From assembly GCF_900094585.1 (NCBI RefSeq), contig NZ_FMAG01000003.1, positions 372,001-436,000 of the forward strand: a stretch of DNA of 64,000 nucleotides, read 5' to 3'. The position numbers were made by a program, and so were the translations under genes. Below the pieces are notes generated by a model that searched no databases, had not been told where the DNA came from, and worked only from the letters and a program-made list of their open reading frames with translations. The stretch comes from Martinezella multihospitum. Its GTDB lineage: Bacteria; Pseudomonadota; Alphaproteobacteria; Rhizobiales; Rhizobiaceae. Positions 27,167 to 35,387 of the stretch are shown here, one piece after another. Position 1 is the first letter of the stretch. Each line of letters opens with the position of its first letter.

Positions 27167-28846
27167 ATGCCTCGGAGACAACCATTGACCAGCGAAAAAG
27201 CATCATCTGGCCGACAGATATTCAGGCCAGCAATTGGCAGTGTCACATTGTGCCTTATAGCCACGCTTTATGTACTTCTTGTGACAAACAGGATGTTCTG
27301 GGCGAAGTCCTATGGCTATTTTATCGCTGAGCCAGCCGCTTTTGCTGCCTTCGTCATGGGTATTTCCGCAGCCATCATGGCGCTCTTCACGCTCTTCTCG
27401 GCCAAATACGTCACGAAGCCGGTCCTGATCTTCTTCATTCTGGTGGCATCGGTATCTTCCTGGTTCAACGACCAGTTCGGCGTCATCATCGACAAGGAAA
27501 TGATCCGCAATGCGGCCGTTTCGACGGGCGCGGAGAGCGGCCATCTGATCACGACGCGCTTCATCACCTATGTTTTGCTGACAGGCATCTTGCCGTCGCT
27601 TGTCGTCGCATGGGTCCGGATCGTCCATCGCCCGATCTTCAAGAAACTCGCCTACAATACCGCCGTCATCCTCGCCTGCTCGGCGATCTTCATCGCTGCT
27701 GGAACGACTTTCTATAAGACCTACGCTGGCATCGGCCGCGCTCACCGAGACATGATGGATACGCTTAATCCTGTGATGCCGATCACAAGCGCAGTGCGAT
27801 ACGTCATCGATGCGCAAAGGAATGCAAACGTCGTAGCACAGCCACTGGGCACGGATGCCCGCAGGGTCGGCGCCGTCGACCACGGCAAGCCGCGTGTGAC
27901 GATCATCGTCGCCGGCGAGACGGCCCGCGCACAGAACTTTTCGCTCGGCGGCTACGCCAAGATGACCAATCCGGAACTGGCAAAACGCAACGTCGTCTAT
28001 TTCCCGAATACGAGTAGCTGCGGTACCGCGACGGCCACCTCCATACCCTGCCTGTTCTCGGTCTACACGCGCCAACAATACAGCCATCGCAAGGGACTTG
28101 AGACGGAAAACCTGCTCGATGTGCTGACCCATGCCAAGGTCGATGTGACGTGGCTGGACAACGACACCGGCAGCTACGACGTCACCAATCGCGTTTCATA
28201 TACCTTTCTGCCGCACTCTGCCGATCCGCGCTTCTGCCAGGACGGCGAATGCAAGGACGAGATCCTCGTCGACAAGGTTGACGGCTGGCTGGACAAGGTG
28301 AAGGGCGACAGCGTGCTGGTGCTGCACCAGCTCGGCAGCCATGGCCCGGCCTATTATCAGCGCTACCCGGAAGAATTCCGTCGGTTCCAGCCGGATTGCC
28401 GCTCCAACGACTTCAGCTCCTGCTCCCAGGAGGAAATCACCAATGCCTATGACAATACGATCCTCTACACGGATCACATCGTCTCCATGGTCATCGACAA
28501 GCTGAAGCAACGCTCGAACACGGTATCCGGCTCCGTGCTCTACTTCTCCGACCACGGCGAGTCGCTCGGCGAGAACGGCATCTATCTGCACGGCACGCCC
28601 TATATCATCGCGCCCTCACAGCAGACGCATGTACCAATGCTGGTATGGATGGCCGACGATCTCGCCAAGGCCGCCGGTTTCGATATGGCCTGCCTCGCCA
28701 AGCGCGCCGCCGAGGGCACCTACTCTCACGACAACATCTTCCACAGCGTTCTTGGCATGATGGACGTGTCGACAAAGATCTACGATCCAAGCCTGGATGT
28801 CTTCGCCGCCTGCCGCACGCCATCGAACAAGCTGGCGCTGAACTGA
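27167..28846 (+). CDS. eptA: Phosphoethanolamine transferase, lipid A modifying (EptA/MCR family)
   Basis: A 559-residue inner-membrane enzyme: five hydrophobic segments in the first 185 residues, then a periplasmic alkaline-phosphatase-like domain. The zinc and catalytic residues are in place: E251 in VAGETARAQNFS, nucleophile T287 in NTSSCGTATATS, and D-H in YFSDHGESLGENG. Many Cys pairs suggest disulphides. It transfers phosphoethanolamine to lipid A phosphates and thereby lowers binding of cationic peptides and polymyxin. A receiver-only regulator is divergent, 228 bases away. A hairpin follows the stop. Confidence 0.9.
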   Translation: MPRRQPLTSEKASSGRQIFRPAIGSVTLCLIATLYVLLVTNRMFWAKSYGYFIAEPAAFAAFVMGISAAIMALFTLFSAKYVTKPVLIFFILVASVSSWFNDQFGVIIDKEMIRNAAVSTGAESGHLITTRFITYVLLTGILPSLVVAWVRIVHRPIFKKLAYNTAVILACSAIFIAAGTTFYKTYAGIGRAHRDMMDTLNPVMPITSAVRYVIDAQRNANVVAQPLGTDARRVGAVDHGKPRVTIIVAGETARAQNFSLGGYAKMTNPELAKRNVVYFPNTSSCGTATATSIPCLFSVYTRQQYSHRKGLETENLLDVLTHAKVDVTWLDNDTGSYDVTNRVSYTFLPHSADPRFCQDGECKDEILVDKVDGWLDKVKGDSVLVLHQLGSHGPAYYQRYPEEFRRFQPDCRSNDFSSCSQEEITNAYDNTILYTDHIVSMVIDKLKQRSNTVSGSVLYFSDHGESLGENGIYLHGTPYIIAPSQQTHVPMLVWMADDLAKAAGFDMACLAKRAAEGTYSHDNIFHSVLGMMDVSTKIYDPSLDVFAACRTPSNKLALN

Positions 28847-28859
28847 TGGACTGGACAAT

Positions 28860-28891
28860 GTCCGGCAGCCCTTTTTGACGGGCCGCCGGAC
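28860..28891. terminator. Hairpin between eptA and the convergent cupin gene
   Basis: GTCCGGC-A-GCCC and GGGC-C-GCCGGAC form a 12-bp stem with one mismatch around the loop TTTTTGAC. It lies 13 bases past the eptA stop and ends 12 bases before the cupin stop, so it can serve both genes. Confidence 0.6.
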
Positions 28892-28903
28892 CATCGGGAT
28901 CGT

Positions 28904-29281
28904 TTAAAGACGCTTGGGCGCGCGGATCGTCCGCTCGTTTTCGACATTGCCGGTATTGAGCGTCGTATTGCGCTCGAACAGCACGACTTCGCAGGTTGGT
29001 TCGGCGACCGGACAATGCTCAACCCCATGCGGAACGATGAGGTATTCGCCAGGTCCAAGCACGAGGTCGCCGCCGTTTTCCTCGCGCAGCTTCATGCGCA
29101 GCGTTCCCTTGACAACGAGGAACAGCTCGTCCTCCTCTTCGTGATGGTGCCAATGGAAGGCACCCTCCAGCTTCGTGAGCTTGACCTGGAAATCGTTGAT
29201 ATCGCCGCCGATGCGCGGGCTCCATGTCTCATCGAAGGCTGCAAAGGCTTTGGTAAGATTAACCTTTTTCAGTGCGACCAT
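28904..29281 (-). CDS. Cupin domain protein
   Basis: From the ATG at 29281 (MVALKKVNLTKAFAAFDE) the protein has 125 residues. Motif 1 is FHWHHHEEEDELFLVVKG (metal ligands His-His-Glu) and motif 2 is LGPGEYLIVPHGVEHCP (His). The small single cupin with HWHHHEEEDE belongs to a widespread uncharacterised family. A good GGAGG precedes the start. It is divergent from the LLM oxidoreductase gene. Confidence 0.85.
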   Translation of the reverse strand: MVALKKVNLTKAFAAFDETWSPRIGGDINDFQVKLTKLEGAFHWHHHEEEDELFLVVKGTLRMKLREENGGDLVLGPGEYLIVPHGVEHCPVAEPTCEVVLFERNTTLNTGNVENERTIRAPKRL

Positions 29282-29495
29282 ATGTTTCCTCCTTGATCCA
29301 ACTGCGCTCAGGTCGAAGCTAATATTGGCGCGAGTGTCACTGATCGCAACGTCGGCGTTGCCGAATATCGCCGGTTGCCATCGGCATATCGAATTCTTCG
29401 AAGATTTCAGCCGAAACTTTCCGGGTAGTGGATGGCCGGGAGCGACACTACATGCTGTCTCAACATCATCATTTCGACACATGACAGGAAAAATC

Positions 29496-30533
29496 ATGAC
29501 GACAAACAATGTCGAATTCGGACTCGATACTTTCGGCGACGTGACCTTTGACGACAAGGGCACCCCGTTGCCGCATGCGCAGGTCCTTCGCAACGTCGTC
29601 GAGGAAGGCGTCCTTGCCGATCAGCTCGGCATAGATTTCTTCGGCATCGGCGAACATCACCGCGAAGATTTCGCGGTCTCCTCGCCCGAGACGATCCTCG
29701 CAGCCATCGCCAGCCGCACATCGAAAATCCATCTCGGATCGGCCGTCACCGTGCTGAGCTCGGATGACCCGATCCGCGTCTTCCAGCGCTTTTCCAGCCT
29801 GAACGCGGTCTCGAACGGCCGCGCCGAGGTCATTCTCGGCCGCGGCTCGTTTACGGAGTCCTTCCCGCTGTTCGGCTTCGAGCTGTCGCAGTACGAGCAG
29901 CTCTTCGAGGAAAAGCTCGATCTGTTCGCGGCCCTGCTCAAGAATGAGCCGGTGAACTGGCAGGGCAGCATCCGCCCGCCGCTGCGCAATCAGAAGGTCT
30001 TCCCGACCATCGAAAGTGGTCAGCTGAAGACCTGGATCGGTGTCGGCGGCAGCCCGGAATCGGTGGTGCGTGCGGCTCACTACGATCTGCCGCTGATGCT
30101 GGCGATCATTGGTGGCAGCCCCTATCGCTTCCAGCCCTACGTCGACCTTTATCACCGCGCCTTCGAGCAGCTCGGCAAGCCCGTGCGGCCGATCGGCATC
30201 CATTCGCCGGGCTACATCGCCGAAACCGATGAACAGGCTCGCGAAGAGCTGTGGCCCTGCTTCAAGGCAATGCGCGACCGCATCGGCCGCGAACGCGGCT
30301 GGCCGCCGATGACGCGGGCCGAGTTCGACAACGAAATCGAAAAGGGCTCGCTCTATGTCGGCTCGCCCGAAACGGTCGCCGCCAAGCTTGCGCCGGTGGT
30401 CAAAACGCTCGGCATCAGCCGCTTCCAGCTGAAATACAGCGCCGGCGCACTCGGCCACGACAAGATGCTGCGCTGCATCGAGCTCTACGGCCAGAAGGTG
30501 ATCCCGGCCGTGCGAGCTGCTTTGGCGGAATAG
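29496..30533 (+). CDS. LLM class flavin-dependent oxidoreductase (luciferase-like monooxygenase family)
   Basis: From the ATG at 29496 (MTTNNVEFGLDTFGDVTFDD) the protein has 345 residues. The landmarks GIGEHHREDFAVSSPETILAAIA and IHLGSAVTVLSSDDPIRVFQ are those of the bacterial luciferase-like family that uses reduced flavin. Proteins of this subgroup are often annotated as alkane or LLM monooxygenases of unknown substrate. The GC-rich coding style matches its neighbours. It ends at a strong terminator. Confidence 0.87.
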   Translation: MTTNNVEFGLDTFGDVTFDDKGTPLPHAQVLRNVVEEGVLADQLGIDFFGIGEHHREDFAVSSPETILAAIASRTSKIHLGSAVTVLSSDDPIRVFQRFSSLNAVSNGRAEVILGRGSFTESFPLFGFELSQYEQLFEEKLDLFAALLKNEPVNWQGSIRPPLRNQKVFPTIESGQLKTWIGVGGSPESVVRAAHYDLPLMLAIIGGSPYRFQPYVDLYHRAFEQLGKPVRPIGIHSPGYIAETDEQAREELWPCFKAMRDRIGRERGWPPMTRAEFDNEIEKGSLYVGSPETVAAKLAPVVKTLGISRFQLKYSAGALGHDKMLRCIELYGQKVIPAVRAALAE

Positions 30534-30571
30534 TCGCGGCTAGCTCCCCGCGCTTGCCTTTCAACGCGATC

Positions 30572-30611
30572 AAAAAGGGCGCTTTGCAACACAGCAAAGC
30601 GCCCTTTGTTT
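30572..30611. terminator. Strong intrinsic terminator after the LLM oxidoreductase gene
   Basis: AAAGGGCGCTTTGC-AACACA-GCAAAGCGCCCTTT is a perfect 14-bp stem (core GGGCGCTTTGC at 30577-30587) with A-run on one side and TTTGTTTT on the other, about 40 bases past the stop. It can work in both directions. Confidence 0.9.
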
Positions 30612-30634
30612 TGCGCTGTCATTCTTTTGCAGCA

Positions 30635-30664
30635 AATGCTACAGATAATATAATTGGTAGCATT
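30635..30664. promoter_or_regulatory. Candidate RpiR operator
   Basis: AATGCTAC-N14-GTAGCATT is a perfect inverted repeat with 8-base arms and an AT-rich spacer, ending 19 bases before the rpiR-family start. Such spacing over the promoter suits autorepression. Confidence 0.55.
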
Positions 30665-30682
30665 CACTACAAAAGATATCCA

Positions 30683-31582
30683 ATGGCAGAAACGACGCAG
30701 AAACCTCACACTTTTGAAGACCGCGTTTTTGCCGTGATCGAGACGCTGGCGCCGGCCGAGCAACGCATTGCCCGCTTCTTCATCGAGCAGAAGCAAGCCG
30801 CGCTGTTGAATTCGGCCGCCCAGATCGCGCAGCTCGCCGGCACCAGCGACGCCACGGTCGTCCGCACGGCGCGCAACCTCGGCTTCGAAAGCCTGTCGAC
30901 ATTGCGGGCCGCCCTGCTTGAGGAGCTGACCGGAACACCCTCACCAAGCACGCGGATGCGGCGTACGCTGGCCGAAACGGGCAGTCAGTCCGGCGACGCG
31001 CTTCGCCATGTCGTTGCCATCCATGCACAGGCATTGGATATCCTGCAACGCGCGGAATTCGTCGCAAGCTTCGAACATTGCGTCGATATTCTCGCGGGCG
31101 CCGCCCGGCGCCACATCTTCGGCATCGGCCCCTCGGGCGCCATGGCGGATTATGCCAGCCTTCAGTTCAACCGCATTGGCCTGCCGACCAATGCGCTCTC
31201 CGCTTCAGGGGTCGCGCTTGCCGATCGCATGCTCTGGATCGGAGCAGGCGACGCAGTGCTGGTCATGGCCTATGCGCCGCTCTATCGCGAAGTCGAGGTG
31301 CTGCTCGACCATGCCGGCAAGCATGGCGTCCCGGTCATTCTCATCAGCGACGATCTCGGCCTGCTCACGGCCGACAAGGTGGCCGAAGTCCTGCCCGTCC
31401 CGCGCGGCAACGCAGGCCATCTCGCCCTGCATGGCGGCACGCTGGTCCTGATCGAATCCTTGATCGTCGCGCTGGCCGCAAAAGGCAAGGATGCGGCCAT
31501 CGACAGCCTCGATCAGCTCAGCCAGCTACGTGGCGCAATAGACAAATCCTGGAGCAAACGCGGCACGAGGAAACGCAAGTGA
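30683..31582 (+). CDS. MurR/RpiR family regulator (HTH plus SIS domain)
   Basis: From the ATG at 30683 (MAETTQKPHTFEDRVFAVIE) the protein has 299 residues. The N-terminal helix-turn-helix is LNSAAQIAQLAGTSDATVVRTARNLGF (its first 20 residues are the core) and the SIS sugar-phosphate domain begins near residue 135 (RRHIFGIGPSGAMADYASLQ). RpiR proteins sense phosphosugars. The downstream genes on the strand are an uncharacterised membrane pair, so the regulon is unclear. The Lys/Arg-rich tail (KRGTRKRK) is unremarkable. Confidence 0.86.
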   Translation: MAETTQKPHTFEDRVFAVIETLAPAEQRIARFFIEQKQAALLNSAAQIAQLAGTSDATVVRTARNLGFESLSTLRAALLEELTGTPSPSTRMRRTLAETGSQSGDALRHVVAIHAQALDILQRAEFVASFEHCVDILAGAARRHIFGIGPSGAMADYASLQFNRIGLPTNALSASGVALADRMLWIGAGDAVLVMAYAPLYREVEVLLDHAGKHGVPVILISDDLGLLTADKVAEVLPVPRGNAGHLALHGGTLVLIESLIVALAAKGKDAAIDSLDQLSQLRGAIDKSWSKRGTRKRK

Positions 31583-31703
31583 ATGGCAACCAGATCGCCA
31601 AGCCGCAGTGCCTTATGCATGAGCTCATCCGGCACATGAAGAAGAACGATCCAGAAAATACCATACGCATTCAAAGCCCTAACCGAATTTCGGGAATCAA
31701 CTC

Positions 31704-32450
31704 ATGAACAGCCTCACACCCATTCTCTCTACGGTGACGGCATCCTTTCTCGGCTCCTTCGTCGAGGTCGTGGAAGCCTTCACCATCGTCCTTGCCGTCG
31801 GCGTCACGCGAAGCTGGCGTCCTGCGCTAACCGGTGCAGCCCTTGCCCTTGCGGTGCTCGCCGCCCTCGTTCTCATCTTCGGACCGCTGCTGGCGCTGAT
31901 ACCGATCGAAATCCTGCAGTTCGTCGTCGGCGTTCTCCTCATCCTGTTCGGTATGCGCTGGCTGCGCAAAGCCATCCTCCGTTCGCTCGGGGTCATAGCC
32001 TTGCATGACGAAGAAGTAGCCTTCTCGAAAGAAACGGCAGCCCTGCAGGCGCAGTCCACCGATCGCCGCGCCGACTACCTTGCCGGCCTCGCCGCCTTCA
32101 AGGCGGTACTGCTGGAAGGGGTCGAAGTGGTGTTCATCGTCATTGCCGTCGGCGGCGCGCATGGCCTGACACTCTACGCCGGCCTCGGTGCGCTTGCCGC
32201 CTTCGTGCTGGTCATGCTGATCGGTCTGCTGGTCCATCGCCCGCTCGCTACCGTGCCCGAAAACACCCTCAAATTCGTCGTCGGTTTGATGCTGACGAGC
32301 TTCGGCATCTTCTGGACCGGCGAAGGCATCGGTGCGCACTGGCCAGGAGAGGATCTCGCCTTGGTCGCCATCTTCGCGATCGTCTCGCTCGCCTCCTACG
32401 CCATCATCCGCTCCATGCGCGGCAACGCAACAGCAAAGGCAGCCCAATGA
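31704..32450 (+). CDS. Membrane protein with duplicated acidic motif (COG4280-like)
   Basis: A 248-residue protein with six or seven hydrophobic spans. Two similar membrane motifs are seen 117 residues apart: E21-V-V-E24-A-F-T-I-V-L-A-V-G and E138-G-V-E141-V-V-F-I-V-I-A-V-G. Paired Glu inside membrane helices in an internally duplicated protein is reminiscent of cation carriers such as GDT1/UPF0016 and FTR1-type permeases; that is only a structural analogy. A central charged segment (HDEEVAFSKETAALQAQSTD) separates the halves. Its stop overlaps the next small gene (ATGA). Confidence 0.72.
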   Translation: MNSLTPILSTVTASFLGSFVEVVEAFTIVLAVGVTRSWRPALTGAALALAVLAALVLIFGPLLALIPIEILQFVVGVLLILFGMRWLRKAILRSLGVIALHDEEVAFSKETAALQAQSTDRRADYLAGLAAFKAVLLEGVEVVFIVIAVGGAHGLTLYAGLGALAAFVLVMLIGLLVHRPLATVPENTLKFVVGLMLTSFGIFWTGEGIGAHWPGEDLALVAIFAIVSLASYAIIRSMRGNATAKAAQ

Positions 32451-32653
32451 CCGTCCTTCGCATCGCGCTCTCCGAGCTTATCGGCATGTTCATCGATGAC
32501 GGCAGCCTTGCCACGCTCTGCCTCGTCCTCATCCTCGTCATTGCCGGCGCGGTAGAGTTTCTCGCCATGCCGCCGCTGGCGGGCGGGCTTCTTCTCTTGC
32601 TCGGCTGCCTCGCCATCCTGCTCTATAGCGTCCGTCGCGCCGTGAAACGATGA
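32447..32653 (+). CDS. Small membrane protein coupled to the preceding gene
   Basis: A 68-residue protein starting inside the stop of the previous gene (ATGA overlap), hence translationally coupled. The sequence has a short amphipathic N-terminus and two hydrophobic stretches (LATLCLVLILVIAGAVEFLA and AGGLLLLLGCLAILLYSV) with a basic end (RRAVKR). It is probably an accessory subunit of the duplicated-motif membrane protein. Confidence 0.72.
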   Translation: MTVLRIALSELIGMFIDDGSLATLCLVLILVIAGAVEFLAMPPLAGGLLLLLGCLAILLYSVRRAVKR

Positions 32654-32784
32654 GATTCACAACCCTCGGCAAGAGCTTGGATTTGCAGAGGATTGTCACG
32701 ACACTTACCGAACAGCCTTAACTCTCGACAGAATCCTTCGCAGATGCGAAGAATCCGGCACGTGACGCGAAAAGGAGAAACGGC

Positions 32785-33366
32785 ATGAGCAGCGCCTATC
32801 CCGAAGTCTATCTGGTACGGCACGGACAGACCGAGTGGAGCCTTTCCGGCAGGCATACCGGCCGAACCGATATTCCCCTGACCGCTGCCGGCGAAGAGGC
32901 CGCCCGAACGGTTGCCGGCCGCCTGCCCGCGATCGATTTCGCTGCCGTCTGGTCGAGCCCGTCGCAGCGGGCGCAAAATACCTGTGCTTTAGCCGGCTTC
33001 GGCGACCGCCGTATCGTCAAGGACGATCTGGCGGAATGGGATTACGGCGCCTACGAAGGAATCACGACCAAGGCAATCCTTGCCGAACGCCCCGGCTGGC
33101 AGGTCTTTCGCGACGGCTGCCCGAATGGCGAGTCTGCCGCCGATGTCGGCGCCCGCGCCGACCGCATCATCGGCGAACTCCGCGGTATCAACGGCTCAGT
33201 CCTCATCTTTTCCAGCGCGCATTTCCTGCGCGTCTTCGCCGCCCGCTGGATTGGCCTGCCGCCGGAAGGTGGTGAGCATTTCATCCTCGATACCACGAGC
33301 ATCAGCGTACTTGGCTACGAACACGATCTGACCGAGCCGGTCATCCGCCGCTGGAATGAGACCTAA
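32785..33366 (+). CDS. Histidine phosphatase family protein (phosphoglycerate mutase-like)
   Basis: A 193-residue protein with the RHG motif in YLVRHGQTEWSLSGRHTGRTD, the second Arg/Glu region LAEWDYGAYEGIT and the second catalytic His in LIFSSAHFLRVFAARW. The start is preceded by AAAGGAGAAA. The size and motifs match the GpmB/CobC-like phosphatases that act on small phosphoesters, possibly a sugar phosphate. It stands alone before a hairpin and a convergent gene. Confidence 0.88.
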   Translation: MSSAYPEVYLVRHGQTEWSLSGRHTGRTDIPLTAAGEEAARTVAGRLPAIDFAAVWSSPSQRAQNTCALAGFGDRRIVKDDLAEWDYGAYEGITTKAILAERPGWQVFRDGCPNGESAADVGARADRIIGELRGINGSVLIFSSAHFLRVFAARWIGLPPEGGEHFILDTTSISVLGYEHDLTEPVIRRWNET

Positions 33367-33402
33367 CGAAGCTTGGCACCGCGCCATATCTCCACAAATG
33401 GT

Positions 33403-33425
33403 TCGAGCGGCCATAGGCCGCTCGA
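33403..33425. terminator. Hairpin between the phosphatase and PhyH genes
   Basis: TCGAGCGGCC-ATA-GGCCGCTCGA is a perfect 10-bp stem with a 3-base loop between convergent genes, followed by TGTGTTTC on the plus strand. Confidence 0.6.
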
Positions 33426-33454
33426 TGTGTTTCAGGAAGTCGTCTTTCAGCCGG

Positions 33455-34390
33455 TTACCAGGCCTTGAGGCCGAGCAACTTTTCGCCCAGCGGCGTCAGT
33501 TCCGCCGTCGTCGCATTGTGCTTTTCCCAGTCGCGGGGGTCCCCGGGAAAGGCGTCGCGCTTCGGGGAGTCCAGCTCCCGCCACAGGCGGATACGTTCCT
33601 CGCGCTCGACGACATTGTCGTATTCCGCCGGGTGCATGGAGATGTATTGCGCCATGCGGACGCGGTTGTCCGAATGGTTGGGGCGGACGCCATGAGCCAG
33701 CAGCGAGTTGAAGATCATCAGATCGCCCGGTTCCATGTTGATGTTGACGACCGAAAGACCCGTCATGTCGGGATGCATCGGATCGCGATCGTCCGGCTGC
33801 GTCTTCTCCCACTCATAGAAATGCTCGAAGAGCTCCGGCACGCACTGAAATCCGCCGACATCGCCATCCTGCTTCTTGAGGCTCAGAACGCCCTGGACGC
33901 CGATCGGCAGCGGACGGATCGAGGTGTCGACGTCCCAGTGGATGAAGCCGTTCGGATTGCCCTTCACCTTCTTCGGCGGATTGAGATTGGCACGATCGAT
34001 GGTGACCCAGAGATCTTCTCGATCCCAGATGTCGACGAAGACATCGTAGATCCGCTTTTCCATGCGATTGTCCCAGAGATACTGGTGATTGTAGATCTCC
34101 AGCATGCCTGTATTGTTGAGTTCCTTCATCTTGTGCTCGCGCCGCTGCGGCGCATACCAGGTGGAAGGATCGTTCGGGTCCTTCTCGTCAAAACGCCACA
34201 AAACGTCGGCAAGCCGCTCGACATTGGCAGCCGGCACGGCCTGGCGCACGATCACATAGCCCTTCGTGATCCAATGCTGCCAATCGTCCTTCGACAGCAC
34301 CCTGAGCGGCAATGTCTTCTGGATATCCTTCAATTGCGTGGTGACCGAGGATGCGGTCGGGTGCGCGTCTCGTTTCAAGGCAGGCTGCAT
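33455..34390 (-). CDS. Phytanoyl-CoA dioxygenase (PhyH) family protein
   Basis: A 311-residue protein. The iron(II) site H-x-D is in FIHWDVDTSIRPLPIGVQG and the distal His and 2-oxoglutarate-binding Arg are in LAHGVRPNHSDNRVRMAQY. The family hydroxylates small organic molecules with 2-oxoglutarate and oxygen; the substrate is unknown. It is divergent from an AraC-type regulator, a pairing that suggests inducible catabolism of a specific compound. Confidence 0.86.
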   Translation of the reverse strand: MQPALKRDAHPTASSVTTQLKDIQKTLPLRVLSKDDWQHWITKGYVIVRQAVPAANVERLADVLWRFDEKDPNDPSTWYAPQRREHKMKELNNTGMLEIYNHQYLWDNRMEKRIYDVFVDIWDREDLWVTIDRANLNPPKKVKGNPNGFIHWDVDTSIRPLPIGVQGVLSLKKQDGDVGGFQCVPELFEHFYEWEKTQPDDRDPMHPDMTGLSVVNINMEPGDLMIFNSLLAHGVRPNHSDNRVRMAQYISMHPAEYDNVVEREERIRLWRELDSPKRDAFPGDPRDWEKHNATTAELTPLGEKLLGLKAW

Positions 34391-34476
34391 CGGTTTCCTC
34401 CATCTTGGCTACCCCTTTGGTTTCGGGTGACAGGAAAAATGTAGCTCTAATCGGCGCAACGATGTTGCCCGGCTCT

Positions 34477-34501
34477 GGCCAGTTCTGATATTATTCTGGC
34501 C
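34477..34501. promoter_or_regulatory. Inverted repeat between PhyH and AraC-type genes
   Basis: GGCCAG-N13-CTGGCC around an AT-rich centre lies 23 bases before the AraC-family start and 87 from the PhyH start. It could be an operator for the divergent pair. Confidence 0.4.
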
Positions 34502-34523
34502 TCCCTAGTACTATGGACGCCCC

Positions 34524-35387
34524 ATGAGGCCTTATCTCGAAGTTTTGCCCCGTTCGCCGGAAGCATCCTGGAGCATGCTGAACCGTAGGCTCGACGACTG
34601 CATTCCCTTCCAGTGGCATCACCATCCGGAATTCGAACTGACGCTGACACTGAACTCCATCGGCCAGCGCTTCATCGGCGATCACAGTGGCGACTATGAA
34701 GACGGTGACCTCGTGCTGGTTGGCCCCAATCTGCCGCATAGCTGGGTTTCTCGAGCCAAGATCGAGGAAGAAAAGCCGCATATCGCCCTGGTGCTCTGGT
34801 TCAATCGCGACTGGCTGCTGCAGATAACGGGCGGTGCCGTCGAATTCCGTTCGATCGAGGCGATGCTGCAGCGTGGAGACAATGGCCTGCGCTTCTCGCA
34901 GGCGACCTCCGCTGAGGTTCGCTCCGCCTTCGAAACCATTTTCGAAAAGCCGCCCGTCGAGCGCCTCCTGGCTTTGCTCGGCATTCTGGTGAGGGTCGCG
35001 GAAGATCGGCAGACAACACCGCTCGCCAGCGCACCGGCGCAGGCACCGGATCTCAAGGAAAGCCGCGAGCGCATCGACCGCGTGCTGACGCATATGCATC
35101 TTCACTATGCTCGCGCGATCAGCCTCGATGAGCTGGCCGATATCGCGGCCCTCAGCGTCTCCGGCCTACACCGCATGTTTCGCCGCCATACCGGCGGGAC
35201 GATATCGGACTACCTCATGCGCATGCGCATCGGAGATGCCTGCGCCCGCCTCTCCTCCACAGATCAGGCCGTCCATCACATCAGCGACGCCGTCGGCTAT
35301 GCCTCCCTTGCCAATTTCAACAGGCAGTTCAGGGCGCTGAAAGGCATGACACCGCGAGACTATCGGGCGATGTTCCTCAGGCGCTGA
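34524..35387 (+). CDS. AraC family transcriptional regulator
   Basis: A 287-residue protein. The N-terminal half is a cupin-like sensor (FQWHHHPEFELTLTLNSIG); the last 100 residues hold two helix-turn-helix motifs (ISLDELADIAALSVSGLHRMF and VHHISDAVGYASLANFNRQF) and the family ending F-R-A-L-K-G-M-T-P. It probably activates the divergent PhyH-type dioxygenase gene. The last 11 bases overlap the convergent MocR gene. Confidence 0.9.
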   Translation: MRPYLEVLPRSPEASWSMLNRRLDDCIPFQWHHHPEFELTLTLNSIGQRFIGDHSGDYEDGDLVLVGPNLPHSWVSRAKIEEEKPHIALVLWFNRDWLLQITGGAVEFRSIEAMLQRGDNGLRFSQATSAEVRSAFETIFEKPPVERLLALLGILVRVAEDRQTTPLASAPAQAPDLKESRERIDRVLTHMHLHYARAISLDELADIAALSVSGLHRMFRRHTGGTISDYLMRMRIGDACARLSSTDQAVHHISDAVGYASLANFNRQFRALKGMTPRDYRAMFLRR

